Assembly: GCA_043808585.1 (NCBI GenBank)
Contig: JAZDES010000221.1
Coordinates: forward strand, 14,543 to 78,542
Length of the DNA stretch: 64,000 bases
Direction of reading: 5' to 3'
DNA from: CAYVMN01 sp043808585
Lineage (GTDB): Bacteria > Desulfobacterota > DSM-4660 > Desulfatiglandales > Desulfatiglandaceae
In this document: positions 1 to 9,200 of the stretch, in pieces
How the letters are laid out: the number at the start of each line of letters is the position of its first letter
How positions within the stretch are numbered: the first letter of the stretch is position 1
Translations under genes and position numbers: made by a program
The notes under the pieces: model-generated
Databases searched by the model: none
Told to the model about the DNA's origin: nothing
Seen by the model: only the letters and a program-made list of their open reading frames with translations

Positions 1-1
1 T

Positions 2-640
2 ACAAGGGGGGTGAGCCTGATACATTCCCTGAGGACCTGCGCCGGTTCCCATGAAAGAATTGCAGTCATAGAGCTCTTTGGTCGCAATTGCGGCGAGACC
101 TCTCTGATATCCGCGTACCTGGCGGGAGTGGATAGGGCGATTATATCTGAAGTGCCCTTTGATCCGGCTAGGCTGGCCGAGCTGGTCATGAAGGATAAAA
201 GGGCTAATCCCAAGAACTATGCAATGATTACGGTCTCCGAAGGTGCCCGGATGATCGGGGGCGAGATACTGACGTCAGGTGAAAAGGATGCATACGGTCA
301 CCTCAAACTCGGAGGGGTAGGGGAAGAGACCGGCGAAATTCTCAAGAGGCTGACCGGGGAAGATGTCCTCAATCAAAGGCTATCCTATCTTATGAGGAGC
401 GGTGCACCCGATTCCCTGGATCTCATGGTGGCAGTCAATTTTGCCAATATGGCCATTGATCTTTTTCTAAGGTCCATATTTGGTCGCCTCGTTGCCCTGA
501 GCCGGGGAATCTATACGGATATACCCTTGAGTACTATAACGACCGGTCAAAAACGGGTAGATGTAAGAGAGCTTTATGACGTGGAAGAATATCGGCCCAA
601 GGTAATGCACGTAAGCGGTAAGCCAATGTTCCTGTACTAG
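2..640 (+). CDS. pfkA: 6-phosphofructokinase, C-terminal part (cut by window edge)
   Basis: The reading frame is open to the left edge, so the ATP- or PPi-binding N-terminal half lies outside the window. The visible 210 residues match the C-terminal half of phosphofructokinase: a SHERIAVIELFGRNCG stretch corresponds to the family motif (V-x-E-x-M-G-R-x-C-G) that binds fructose 6-phosphate, followed by the helix that starts LISAYLAG and a TVSEGA segment. The protein would phosphorylate fructose 6-phosphate in the cytoplasmic glycolytic pathway. The ATP/PPi choice depends on N-terminal residues that cannot be seen. The GTG at 11 is internal, not the start. The 276 bases up to ispG hold only repeats. 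Confidence 0.9.
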   Translation, partial: TRGVSLIHSLRTCAGSHERIAVIELFGRNCGETSLISAYLAGVDRAIISEVPFDPARLAELVMKDKRANPKNYAMITVSEGARMIGGEILTSGEKDAYGHLKLGGVGEETGEILKRLTGEDVLNQRLSYLMRSGAPDSLDLMVAVNFANMAIDLFLRSIFGRLVALSRGIYTDIPLSTITTGQKRVDVRELYDVEEYRPKVMHVSGKPMFLY

Positions 641-708
641 GCTCCCAACTTCCTTTTGCCCCCATTGTTGGTGCTCAATTTTTCCCCAAGAGAAGTCTCA
701 TTGGACAT

Positions 709-752
709 CGGTTGACGATTGACCACTGAATATTGACTATTGAAAATTGAAC
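709..752. repeat. ATTGA-type phased low-complexity repeat
   Basis: The sequence contains five TTGA units roughly 8-11 bases apart (ttgacgattgaccactgaat and onward). Related CAATCGACAATCGTC units occur at 32676-32704 and 60528-60553, always between genes. No coding potential is seen. Confidence 0.5.
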
Positions 753-820
753 TATATTACTCCTATTTAAACTAAAAAAGACCAGATTGTAACATTTCAA
801 TAAATAGTGGTTTGGCCCCT

Positions 821-845
821 GGATTCCCGCCTTCGCGGGAATGAC
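821..845. repeat. REP-like palindrome
   Basis: ATTCCCGC-cttc-GCGGGAAT forms an 8-bp-arm hairpin followed by GAC. The same unit recurs at 32531, 42872, 42991 and, in a longer version, 59748, so it is a dispersed intergenic family rather than a local terminator. Confidence 0.7.
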
Positions 846-916
846 AAAAAAGGGGGCATTTCGGACTTTTTACGAGATTGTCAATATTCAATTTCCGGTT
901 TATCCGGCTTAGGCAT

Positions 917-1978
917 ATGGAACCAAAAAGAAAAACTACGCGTCAGATATATGTAGGTGAGGTCCCGATTGGCGGAGGTGCCCCGGTCGTGGTTCAATCC
1001 ATGACGAACACCGACACCAGAGATATCCCCTCAACAATTGATCAGATCAGGAGGCTCTGCGAGGCAGGTTGTGAAATCGTTCGTCTGGCCATACCTGATA
1101 AGGCCTCTATTTCTGCCTTTGAGGCCATCAAGTCAAAGGTTAAGGTCCCATTAATTGCAGATATTCACTTTGATCACCGCCTTGCCATTGAGGCCTTGGG
1201 CGCCGGGGCCGATGGACTCAGGATCAATCCCGGGAATATCGGCAGCCGAAAGGCTGTTGAGAAGGTGGTAAAGGAGGCCCTAAGGATGGGCATCCCCATT
1301 CGGATTGGGGTCAATGCCGGGTCTCTTGAAAGAGAGATCCTGAAAAAACACGGTAGGCCATCGCCAGAGGCGATGGTTGAAAGCGCAATGAAGCAAGTAG
1401 AACTCTTTGAGGCCTTGGGATTTGACAAGATAAAGGTATCATTGAAATCCTCAAATGTATTAAATACCATAAGGGCATATGAACTCCTGAGCGACAGGAT
1501 CGATTACCCACTTCACTTGGGTGTAACCGAGGCAGGTACCCTCATATCAGGCACGGTAAAAAACACGCTGGGCATTGGGTATTTATTGGCTCATGGAATC
1601 GGAGATACCTTCAGGGTCTCACTCACAAGGGACCCCGTTGAAGAGATAAAGGTTGCATATGAAATCCTGAGGGCATTGGGGCTCAGAGAACGCGGGCCCG
1701 AGATCATTGCCTGCCCTACTTGCGGGCGATGTGAAATAGACCTTTTCAGTCTTGTTGAAGAGGTAGAAAGGGCCCTGGGGGATATTAAGGCCTCACCAAA
1801 GGTGGCAATTATGGGTTGCGTGGTAAATGGCCCGGGTGAGGCCAGGGAGGCCGATATCGGGGTTGCTGGCGGTCGGGGTCAGGGGATTCTTTTTAAGAAG
1901 GGGAAATTAGTAAGGAAGATTCCGGAAGACAAACTTGCCGAGGTCCTGATTAAAGAGGTTAAGAAGCTGGTCCAGTAA
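917..1978 (+). CDS. ispG: 4-hydroxy-3-methylbut-2-en-1-yl diphosphate synthase (flavodoxin/ferredoxin)
   Basis: IspG (GcpE) performs the penultimate step of the MEP isoprenoid pathway, the reductive ring opening of MEcPP to HMBPP, using a [4Fe-4S] cluster. The TIM-barrel part begins with KTRQI/VGxVxIGGxAPVVVQSMTNTDT-like sequence. The C-terminal cluster ligands are visible as ACPTCGRC and GCVVNGPGEA. At 353 residues from the ATG at 917 it has the usual bacterial length. An in-frame start at 878 would add 13 residues unlike the family, so 917 is preferred, though no strong ribosome binding site precedes it. It is followed after 30 bases by proS and is probably co-transcribed. Confidence 0.95.
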   Translation: MEPKRKTTRQIYVGEVPIGGGAPVVVQSMTNTDTRDIPSTIDQIRRLCEAGCEIVRLAIPDKASISAFEAIKSKVKVPLIADIHFDHRLAIEALGAGADGLRINPGNIGSRKAVEKVVKEALRMGIPIRIGVNAGSLEREILKKHGRPSPEAMVESAMKQVELFEALGFDKIKVSLKSSNVLNTIRAYELLSDRIDYPLHLGVTEAGTLISGTVKNTLGIGYLLAHGIGDTFRVSLTRDPVEEIKVAYEILRALGLRERGPEIIACPTCGRCEIDLFSLVEEVERALGDIKASPKVAIMGCVVNGPGEAREADIGVAGGRGQGILFKKGKLVRKIPEDKLAEVLIKEVKKLVQ

Positions 1979-2008
1979 TTAATCAAGAGAAAGGGGTTAT
2001 TGGTTCTG

Positions 2009-3736
2009 ATGCGATATTCCAAGTATTTCCTTCCAACCTATAGAGAGATTCCTTCAGAGGCTGAGGTGATCAGCCATCAATTAATGTTAAGGGCAGGTAT
2101 GATCAGGAAACTGACAGCCGGTATCTATACATATCTCCCCATAGGCCTAAAGTCCATAAAGAAAGTGGAGAATATTATCAGGGAAGAGATGAACCGTGCC
2201 GGTGCCATAGAGCTGTTGATGCCGGCTGTCCAGCCGGGAGAGCTCTGGCAGGAAAGTGGGAGATGGGAGTATTATGGTCGGGAGCTTTTGAGATTCAAAG
2301 ACCGGCACTCTCGAGAGGCATGTCTCGGTCCGACGCACGAGGAAGTCATCACAGACCTGGTGAGGAGGGAGATCCAATCATACAAACAGATGCCAGTGAA
2401 CTTCTATCAAATCCAGACCAAGTTCAGGGACGAGATCCGCCCCCGTTTCGGAGTGATGCGAGCACGTGAGTTTATAATGAAAGACGCTTATAGCTTTGAT
2501 GTGGACGAAGAGGGTGCAAACCGAAGCTATGGGGCCATGTATGAGGCATACAGCAGGATCTTTCAGAGGTGCGGGCTCAGATTCAGGGCCGTGGAGGCAG
2601 ATACGGGTGCTATTGGCGGGAGTTATTCCCACGAGTTTATGGTGCTGGCCGAGACAGGCGAAGATCAGATGATCAACTGTACAAGGTGCAGCTATGCGGC
2701 CAACCTGGAAAGGGCCGAGATCAGGCAAGGGGAAGACCTTACTGAGGCCGATAATGCCCTGATGGAGCCTTTAGAAGAGGTGGATACCCCCGGGATGAGG
2801 AGCGTCCAAGAGGTGACATCATTTCTGGGAATTTCTGAGGACCAGCTCATCAAGACCCTTATCTTAGTGGTTGACGGTCAGGCGGTCGCCGCCCTGGTGA
2901 GAGGGGATCATGAGCTGAACGAGGCCAAACTTAAGAATGTGCTAGGCGCCCAAATGGTGGAACTGGCAAGCCCTGAAATGGTGGCAGATACCACGGGCGC
3001 TCCTATGGGTTTTGCCGGTCCTGTGGGACTCAAGATCAAGATGGTGGCCGACATTGCAGTTCAAGGCATGAGGAATTTCGTAACCGGGGGAAATAAGAAT
3101 GACCTCCACCTCATGAACGTAAACATGGGCAGAGACTTCAGTGTAGATTGTTTTGGCGACCTGCGAACGATAACGCCGAATGACCCCTGTCCAAGGTGTG
3201 GGGGGGAGATAGGGTTTGGGAGGGGAATTGAGGTCGGACATATTTTCAAATTGGGTACAAAATATAGCAAGGCCCTGAGGGCAGTCTTTCTTGATGAGCA
3301 AGGAAAGGAGAGGCCCATTATTATGGGGTGTTACGGCATAGGGGTCGGAAGAACCGTAGCAGCGGCCATCGAACAGAATCACGACAAGGATGGCATCATT
3401 TTCCCTATCCCCATATCACCATTTGAAGTGACCATACTCCCCCTTCAGATGCATGATGGAGCGGTGCTTGAGGCAGCCGAGAAGATCTATAGGGGACTCT
3501 TGGAACGCGAGCTCGACGTACTCCTGGATGACAGGGATGAAAGGGCAGGGGTAAAGTTCAAGGATGCGGACCTGGTCGGTATACCGGTTAGGGTGACCGT
3601 AGGATCAAGGAAGGTCAGGGACGGACAAATGGAGATAAAGCTCAGATCTCAACGCGAAAGCCTGAATGTGCCCGTTGGAGATGCCACGGGTATCATAGAA
3701 GGAAAAGTCAAAGAACTATATGATTCGCTTAAATGA
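2009..3736 (+). CDS. proS: prolyl-tRNA synthetase, bacterial type
   Basis: This class II aminoacyl-tRNA synthetase charges tRNA-Pro. The start MRYSKYFLPTYREIPSEAEV is typical of the bacterial type. Motif 2 (FRDEIRPRFGVMRAREFIMKD) is clear, and the region around residues 240-380 is the YbaK-like editing insertion that hydrolyses Ala-tRNA-Pro. The GCYGIGVGR motif 3 and a C-terminal anticodon-binding domain follow. Length 575 residues is normal. A TTG at 2000 is in frame, but the purine-rich AAAGGGG at 1990-1996 is too close to it, so the ATG at 2009 is chosen. The 3' end overlaps the start of the rel gene by 17 bases, implying translational coupling. Confidence 0.95.
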   Translation: MRYSKYFLPTYREIPSEAEVISHQLMLRAGMIRKLTAGIYTYLPIGLKSIKKVENIIREEMNRAGAIELLMPAVQPGELWQESGRWEYYGRELLRFKDRHSREACLGPTHEEVITDLVRREIQSYKQMPVNFYQIQTKFRDEIRPRFGVMRAREFIMKDAYSFDVDEEGANRSYGAMYEAYSRIFQRCGLRFRAVEADTGAIGGSYSHEFMVLAETGEDQMINCTRCSYAANLERAEIRQGEDLTEADNALMEPLEEVDTPGMRSVQEVTSFLGISEDQLIKTLILVVDGQAVAALVRGDHELNEAKLKNVLGAQMVELASPEMVADTTGAPMGFAGPVGLKIKMVADIAVQGMRNFVTGGNKNDLHLMNVNMGRDFSVDCFGDLRTITPNDPCPRCGGEIGFGRGIEVGHIFKLGTKYSKALRAVFLDEQGKERPIIMGCYGIGVGRTVAAAIEQNHDKDGIIFPIPISPFEVTILPLQMHDGAVLEAAEKIYRGLLERELDVLLDDRDERAGVKFKDADLVGIPVRVTVGSRKVRDGQMEIKLRSQRESLNVPVGDATGIIEGKVKELYDSLK

Positions 3737-5861
3737 CATTACAGAACAGATTCTCAACTATCACCAAAATGCAAATATCGAGCTGGTTGAAAAGGCCTAT
3801 GTCTATTCGGCCAAGGCCCACCAGGGCCAGATTCGGCTTTCTGGAGAACCCTACCTCTCTCACCCGCTGGAAGTTGCATTCATCCTCGCCCAAATGAAGA
3901 TGGATGTGGTGTGTCTCGTGGCTGGGCTCCTCCATGATACCTTAGAGGATACTGATGCGGGGATAGAGGAAATAGCCCGCCTTTTTGGTGAAGAAACCGC
4001 CAATATCGTCAATGGGGTCACCAATATCAGCAAGATGCAGTTTACAAGCCACAAGGAGCGCCAGGCCGAGAATGTCAGGAAAATGATCCTTGCCATGTCC
4101 ACGGACATTCGAGTCATTCTTGTCAAATTGGCGGATCGGCTTCACAATATGCGGACGTTGGGTTACCAACCCCCCGAAAAACAGCGGAGAATCGCTGAGG
4201 AGACCTTGGAGATCTATGCCCCTTTAGCAGGCAGAATGGGGATTTTTTGGATAAAATCCAGGCTGGAAGACCTCTGTCTGTATTATCTCGAGCCCGAGAT
4301 CTATGAGAAGATAAAGACCGAGATAGCCCAGAGAAGGGATGAGAGGGAGAAATTTATCCGAGATGTTAAGGAACTCCTCTCCAAGAAACTACTCGAATTC
4401 GATATTGAAGCAACCATCAGTGGCAGGCACAAGCACTTTTACAGTATTTACAAGAAGATGGTAGATCAGAACCTAACGGTCAAGCAGGTCTACGATGTCG
4501 TGGCATTCCGAGTAATCTTGAGGAACATAAAAGAATGTTATGAGGCACTTGGACACATACACTCCATGTGGAAACCGGTCCCTGGGCGTTTTAAGGATTA
4601 TATCTCTGTTCCAAAGGCGAACATGTACCAGTCACTGCACACCACCGTAATCGGACCATTAGGACAGAGGATGGAGGTGCAAATCCGGACCTGGGAGATG
4701 GACAGGGTTGATGAGGAAGGGATAGCGGCCCACTGGAAATACAAGGAAGGCGCGTTAGCAAGCAAGGCCGACGAAGAACAGTTCTCGTGGCTCCGCCAAC
4801 TACTGGAATGGCAGCGAAGCCTCAAGGACCCTGCAGAATTCCTGGATAGTGTCAGGATGGACCTATTTCCTGATGAGGTCTATGTCTTTACTCCCAAGGG
4901 AGAGGTGAAGGCATTTCCGAAGGGTGCCACCACGATCGATTTTGCATACAGCGTCCACTCGGAGGTGGGGGAAAAGTGCACGGGAGCCCGGATAAACGGA
5001 AGAATGGTCCCCCTGCGATACGAACTAAGGAATGGGGATCTCGTAGAGATCATTACCTCCCCAAAACAGCATCCCAGCAGCGATTGGCTCAAATTTGTAA
5101 AGACTCCACGGGCAAAGACCAAGATCAGGCACTGGGTAAAGGCCCAGGAAAGAGAGGAAAGCATTAGCTTGGGTAAGGAAATCTTTGAGAAGACGCTTGC
5201 GCAGACGCATCTGAACCTGCCCAATATAATGAAAAACGACCAGGTCGCCGCCGTTGCGAAAGAATTCTCCTTTCAATCAGTAGAGGACCTGCTTGCCCAG
5301 ATAGGCTTTGGCAAGGTTTCTGCAAGGCACGTGGTTGGGCGCCTCAAACCCATGCTGGGCATAAAGAAGGAAAAACCTCCCGGGATTGTGAGCAAGGTGG
5401 TGGGCCGCATAAAGCGGAGAAAGGTGGAGCACGGGATAAAGGTAAAAGGGATCAGTGAGATGTTGATTCGTTTCGCCAATTGCTGCCATCCAGTTCCAGG
5501 GGAAAAGGTCATCGGGTTCATGACACGGGGCAGGGGTATCACGGTCCACCATGAGGAGTGCAGACATATTGTTAACGCAGACCCCGAAAGATTGGTGGAG
5601 ATCTCGTGGGAGGCCTCCCCGCATGATACCTATCTGGCGAAACTGAGAGTAACCAGTATTGAGAGGAAGGGCGTCCTCGCAGATGTAAGCACCATTATGA
5701 CTCAGAAGGATGCCAATATCGTCCACGCAGAAGTCAGAACGACAATGGACCAGAAAGGCATTGCCCTTTTTACTATCGAGGTGGAGGATTACAAGCAGCT
5801 TCAGGATATCATGGGCGCCATTAAAAAGGTAAGGAACGTTTTGGTTGTTGAGAGGCTTTGA
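3720..5861 (+). CDS. spoT: bifunctional (p)ppGpp synthetase/hydrolase (Rel/SpoT family)
   Basis: This long RSH protein (713 residues) makes and degrades the stringent-response alarmone. The hydrolase HD domain is intact (H48-P, then H72-D73-T-L-E-D). The synthetase domain has the substrate segment PGRFKDYISVPKANMYQSLHT, with RFKD of the RxKD class found in bifunctional enzymes rather than ExDD of RelA. A TGS domain (about 385-445), a Cys-rich segment with CCHPVPGE and HHEECRHI (about 585-620) and a C-terminal ACT domain follow. It starts inside proS, so translation is coupled to a tRNA synthetase, a fitting neighbour for an amino-acid starvation sensor. It is convergent with rpmB with only 12 bases between. 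Confidence 0.95.
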   Translation: MIRLNDITEQILNYHQNANIELVEKAYVYSAKAHQGQIRLSGEPYLSHPLEVAFILAQMKMDVVCLVAGLLHDTLEDTDAGIEEIARLFGEETANIVNGVTNISKMQFTSHKERQAENVRKMILAMSTDIRVILVKLADRLHNMRTLGYQPPEKQRRIAEETLEIYAPLAGRMGIFWIKSRLEDLCLYYLEPEIYEKIKTEIAQRRDEREKFIRDVKELLSKKLLEFDIEATISGRHKHFYSIYKKMVDQNLTVKQVYDVVAFRVILRNIKECYEALGHIHSMWKPVPGRFKDYISVPKANMYQSLHTTVIGPLGQRMEVQIRTWEMDRVDEEGIAAHWKYKEGALASKADEEQFSWLRQLLEWQRSLKDPAEFLDSVRMDLFPDEVYVFTPKGEVKAFPKGATTIDFAYSVHSEVGEKCTGARINGRMVPLRYELRNGDLVEIITSPKQHPSSDWLKFVKTPRAKTKIRHWVKAQEREESISLGKEIFEKTLAQTHLNLPNIMKNDQVAAVAKEFSFQSVEDLLAQIGFGKVSARHVVGRLKPMLGIKKEKPPGIVSKVVGRIKRRKVEHGIKVKGISEMLIRFANCCHPVPGEKVIGFMTRGRGITVHHEECRHIVNADPERLVEISWEASPHDTYLAKLRVTSIERKGVLADVSTIMTQKDANIVHAEVRTTMDQKGIALFTIEVEDYKQLQDIMGAIKKVRNVLVVERL

Positions 5862-5873
5862 AAGATCGAAGGG

Positions 5874-6068
5874 TCAGCGCATGGGCTTCACAACCCGGCC
5901 TGATTTGATACAGCTTGTACAGGCCTTTATCCTCTTTGTCTGACCGTTTTGAACACACCTTACCGTCTGAAGATTTGGGTACCAGCGTTTCTTTGTCTTG
6001 TTATGGGCATGGCTCACATTATATCCGACCGTTGGTCTCTTGCCACATATATCACAAACTTTCGCCAT
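5874..6068 (-). CDS. rpmB: 50S ribosomal protein L28, zinc-ribbon (C+) type
   Basis: This 64-residue protein starts MAKVCDICGKRPTVGYNVSH and contains two CxxC pairs (CDIC and CTSC), the zinc-binding C+ form of L28. The R-W-x-P-N-L-Q segment is conserved in the family. A GGAG box lies upstream of the ATG and a good sigma70-like promoter at 6107-6135. It stands alone on the minus strand between rel and mpl. Confidence 0.95.
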   Translation of the reverse strand: MAKVCDICGKRPTVGYNVSHAHNKTKKRWYPNLQTVRCVQNGQTKRIKACTSCIKSGRVVKPMR

Positions 6069-6106
6069 TAGGCTGTCTCCTTCTCAAGCGGATATTTAAA
6101 CTTTAA

Positions 6107-6135
6107 TATTTAGCTTGTATTGAGAAAAATATCAA
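6107..6135 (-). promoter_or_regulatory. sigma70-like promoter of rpmB
   Basis: Read on the minus strand, TTGATA (6135-6130) and TAAATA (6112-6107) are separated by exactly 17 bases, about 40 bases upstream of the rpmB start. This is the only obvious promoter in the 145-base gap to mpl. Confidence 0.55.
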
Positions 6136-6213
6136 GCATTTTTTCGAGCGTGTCTGAAAAAGGGAAACCGTGCCCAGGTAAGCTGCCAGTAACCAATACG
6201 AAATTCATCAATC

Positions 6214-7737
6214 ATGCCATCTAACCGGACAATAGAATCAACTCGAAATTACTGGCAAAAAGACAAGGGAGGACTTTCCCCCGAGCTTAACCTTGTCCCA
6301 GGAGATCTCCATCACATCCACCTGATGGGTATATGCGGGACAGGGATGTCATCCCTTGCGGGGATGTTGAAACAAAACGGATTTCAGGTGACCGGTTCAG
6401 ATCAAAACATTTACCCCCCCATCAGCACCTTGTTAGAGGGGTTGTCCATCCCTGTATTGAGTGGATACAGGCCGCAAAACTTGAAACCCAAGCCTGATCT
6501 GGTCGTGGTGGGAAATGTGATAACCCGGAACAATCCAGAGGCGCTGGAGCTTTCTCGTCTGGGACTCCCTTATGTCTCATTTGCTCAGGCAATCAGACAC
6601 TTTGCATTAAAGGGAAAACGATCGGTCGTTGTCAGTGGCACCCATGGCAAAACCACGGTCTCCGCCGCAATCGCCTGGATCCTGGAAAGGACTGGGATGG
6701 ACCCAGGGTTCATGATAGGAGGGATTCCACGGGCATTTCAGAAGAACTTCAAAATGGGAAAAGGAACCTATTTTGTCATCGAGGGGGATGAGTACGATAC
6801 GGCATTTTTTGACAAAGGCCCTAAGTTCTTGCATTACAACCCGTGGGTGACCATTCTTACCAGCATAGAATTTGATCATGCCGATATCTACCGTGACCTG
6901 GATCATGTTGTGGAAAGCTTTAGGAAATTGATCGCTTTTACTCCCACGGAAGGGCTTATCATTGGAAACAGTGATGACCCCATGGTGGCGCAAGAAATTC
7001 GGGGGACAAGATGCCCTGTGATCACCTATGGCCTGTCCGGTGAACCGGGATGGAAGGCCGTTGATATTTCCGTTGGAGAGGATTTTACTTCCTTCAGGGT
7101 AATTGCCAAGGGGGAAGAATATGCAAGTTTTCTGACTCCCCTATACGGGAATTACAATATATCCAATCTGCTCTCCGTTGTGGTCTTGGCCGACTTCCTT
7201 GGGATCCCCAAAACAATCGTTCATGAGGCCTTGAAGGATTTTACAGGGGTCAGGCGAAGGCAGGAGATCGTCGGCAAGGAGCGAGGAATTCTCGTCCTGG
7301 ATGATTTCGCTCATCATCCCTCGGCGGTCAAAGAGACCGTCACGGCGGTGAGGGAAAAATATAGAGGACGAAGATTAATCGCTGTGTTTGAACCCAGATC
7401 TAACTCCAGCCGGAGAAATGTCTTTCAAGATCGATATGCGTCATCGTTTGACAACGCAGATCTTGTCATGATCCCGGAACCCCCTCTGATGGAAAAGATA
7501 CCGGCAGACAAAAGGTTTTCCTCCCAGCGGCTGGTAGAGGACCTGAGAAAAAAAAGCCTCAAAGCGCACTATTTTCCGACCACTGATCGCCTCCTGGAGG
7601 CCTTGATGACAGAGGTTCGGTCGGGAGACGTTGTCCTGTTCATGTCCAACGGTGGGTTTGATAACCTGCCGGAAAGATTAGTGGGGGGTCTACACGAATT
7701 CCCCCTAACCCTGTCAGAGCGACAGCTCAATTCTTAG
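6214..7737 (+). CDS. mpl: UDP-N-acetylmuramate:L-alanyl-gamma-D-glutamyl-meso-diaminopimelate ligase
   Basis: Mpl recycles murein tripeptide by joining it to UDP-MurNAc with ATP. The HIHLMGICGTGMSSLAG N-terminus, the GSDxNxYPPxSTLLE motif, the ATP loop GTHGKTT (142-148), the E-G-D-E-Y-D-T-A-F-F-D-K motif and the DDFAHHP motif all match Mpl and separate it from MurC. At 507 residues it is slightly longer than E. coli Mpl, with about 30 extra N-terminal residues. No strong ribosome binding site precedes the ATG at 6214, so a start nearer the HIHL segment cannot be excluded. The presence of Mpl implies meso-DAP peptidoglycan and murein recycling. Confidence 0.93.
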   Translation: MPSNRTIESTRNYWQKDKGGLSPELNLVPGDLHHIHLMGICGTGMSSLAGMLKQNGFQVTGSDQNIYPPISTLLEGLSIPVLSGYRPQNLKPKPDLVVVGNVITRNNPEALELSRLGLPYVSFAQAIRHFALKGKRSVVVSGTHGKTTVSAAIAWILERTGMDPGFMIGGIPRAFQKNFKMGKGTYFVIEGDEYDTAFFDKGPKFLHYNPWVTILTSIEFDHADIYRDLDHVVESFRKLIAFTPTEGLIIGNSDDPMVAQEIRGTRCPVITYGLSGEPGWKAVDISVGEDFTSFRVIAKGEEYASFLTPLYGNYNISNLLSVVVLADFLGIPKTIVHEALKDFTGVRRRQEIVGKERGILVLDDFAHHPSAVKETVTAVREKYRGRRLIAVFEPRSNSSRRNVFQDRYASSFDNADLVMIPEPPLMEKIPADKRFSSQRLVEDLRKKSLKAHYFPTTDRLLEALMTEVRSGDVVLFMSNGGFDNLPERLVGGLHEFPLTLSERQLNS

Positions 7738-7779
7738 AGGGACAATGAACATCCTGTATAGACCCCCATGAGGATGTTG

Positions 7780-9153
7780 TTATTTTTCAAGGCCATATCT
7801 CTTCATTTTCCTCCAGAGGGAAACGCGGTCAATGCCCATAGTCTTGGCCGCCTTGGTCTTATTCCCTTCGCATTTTTCCAGTATCCATTGTATATAATGT
7901 TTCTCCTGATCTTCCAGGCTGGGAATGGCAGAACGGGTGCGGCGGTAGGTCTCTATGGAGAGATTTCGGATGTAATCAGGAAGGTCGGCGACGAGAATAG
8001 AGGTCCCGTTTTCCAGGGCAACGGCCCTTTCAACGACATTTTCCAATTCTCTCACATTTCCAGGCCAGCCGTATTGACATAGTAGGTCCATTGCCTCCCG
8101 TTCGATTTCTCGGATGTCTTTTTTCATGGCTTGAGTTTTTTGAGCCAAGAAATAATTAGCGAGCAAGGGAATATCCCCGTTCCGGTCCGCTAGGGGTGGA
8201 AGCTGAATGGTGATTACATTGAGGCGGTAAAAAAGATCCTGCCGAAAATAACCGTTTTTCACGTCTTCCTTGAGATCGCGGTGAGTTGCGGCGATGAAGC
8301 GTACATCCACGGGAATAGGGTCCACACCCCCTACACGGAGGAATGTCTTCTCCTGAATGACTCGCAATAGCTTTACCTGCATGGTCAACGGCATGTCACC
8401 GATTTCATCCAAGAATACCGTTCCGCCATCCGCCACTTCTATCAATCCAGCTTTTTCTTTGGTGGCCCCGGTGAATGCGCCTTTTTCATGACCGAATAGT
8501 TCATTTGCCATCAACTCTTCCGTGAATGATCCACAATTAAATGCTATGAATCTTTTTTCCGAACGAGCGCTCAGATGATGTATCGCCTTCGCCACCAGCT
8601 CTTTCCCGGTTCCACTTTCGCCCAATATCAATACATTGATATCTGAGGAGGCAATCTGCTCAATGGTTTTTTGAACAGAGATCATTGCCTCGCTTTTCCC
8701 CACAATAAAGGGAACCCGTTGCATCTTTTTCAGCGACTCTTTCAGTTCAAGATTTTCCAGAAGGAGCCTGCGCTTAGTGAGGGCCTCTTTTACAATTTTA
8801 CGGACCTCATCGATTTTATATGGTTTGGCAATATAATGATAAGCCCCCTCCTTCATGGCCTTTACCGCAGAATCAACGGTAGCATATCCCGTGATCATGA
8901 TCACTTCCGTATGGGGCTGCAGTTCCCGGCTTTTCTCTAAAACCTGCATCCCACCCACCTTCTCCATCTTGAGATCCGTAATGACCAGATCGAAGGTTTT
9001 TGAATTGAGCATTTCTAGGGCCTTCATTCCGTTATCCACAGAAATGACGCCATACCCCTCTTTTTTGAGGATATGCTCCAGATTCTTCCGTGCTATAGCC
9101 TCATCTTCCACAATAAGTATCATTTCTTCGGTATCTGCCAGCGCTCCTAACAT
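7780..9153 (-). CDS. NtrC-family sigma54-dependent response regulator
   Basis: Domains in order: a receiver (about 11-125, phospho-acceptor Asp60 in VITDLKM, Lys in IAKPYK), a sigma54-interacting AAA+ domain (GESGTGKE Walker A and an intact GAFTGA loop), and a C-terminal Fis-type helix-turn-helix. It should activate sigma54 promoters when phosphorylated by the histidine kinase encoded just upstream (gap 47 bases on the coding strand). The receiver is about 60% identical by hand alignment over roughly 114 residues to the receiver inserted in the Lon protease at 15533-17533. Start may be 9153 or the ATG at 9123, which begins exactly at the receiver. Confidence 0.9.
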   Translation of the reverse strand: MLGALADTEEMILIVEDEAIARKNLEHILKKEGYGVISVDNGMKALEMLNSKTFDLVITDLKMEKVGGMQVLEKSRELQPHTEVIMITGYATVDSAVKAMKEGAYHYIAKPYKIDEVRKIVKEALTKRRLLLENLELKESLKKMQRVPFIVGKSEAMISVQKTIEQIASSDINVLILGESGTGKELVAKAIHHLSARSEKRFIAFNCGSFTEELMANELFGHEKGAFTGATKEKAGLIEVADGGTVFLDEIGDMPLTMQVKLLRVIQEKTFLRVGGVDPIPVDVRFIAATHRDLKEDVKNGYFRQDLFYRLNVITIQLPPLADRNGDIPLLANYFLAQKTQAMKKDIREIEREAMDLLCQYGWPGNVRELENVVERAVALENGTSILVADLPDYIRNLSIETYRRTRSAIPSLEDQEKHYIQWILEKCEGNKTKAAKTMGIDRVSLWRKMKRYGLEK

Positions 9154-9200
9154 TTGAGACTCGTTACGATTCCAGAATAGGCAGGTGGAGTGGTACTATT

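Noticed and set aside
7768..8082. 104-residue + strand frame over the NtrC-type gene
   Set aside because: It is antisense to a clear sigma54 regulator and has no family resemblance.
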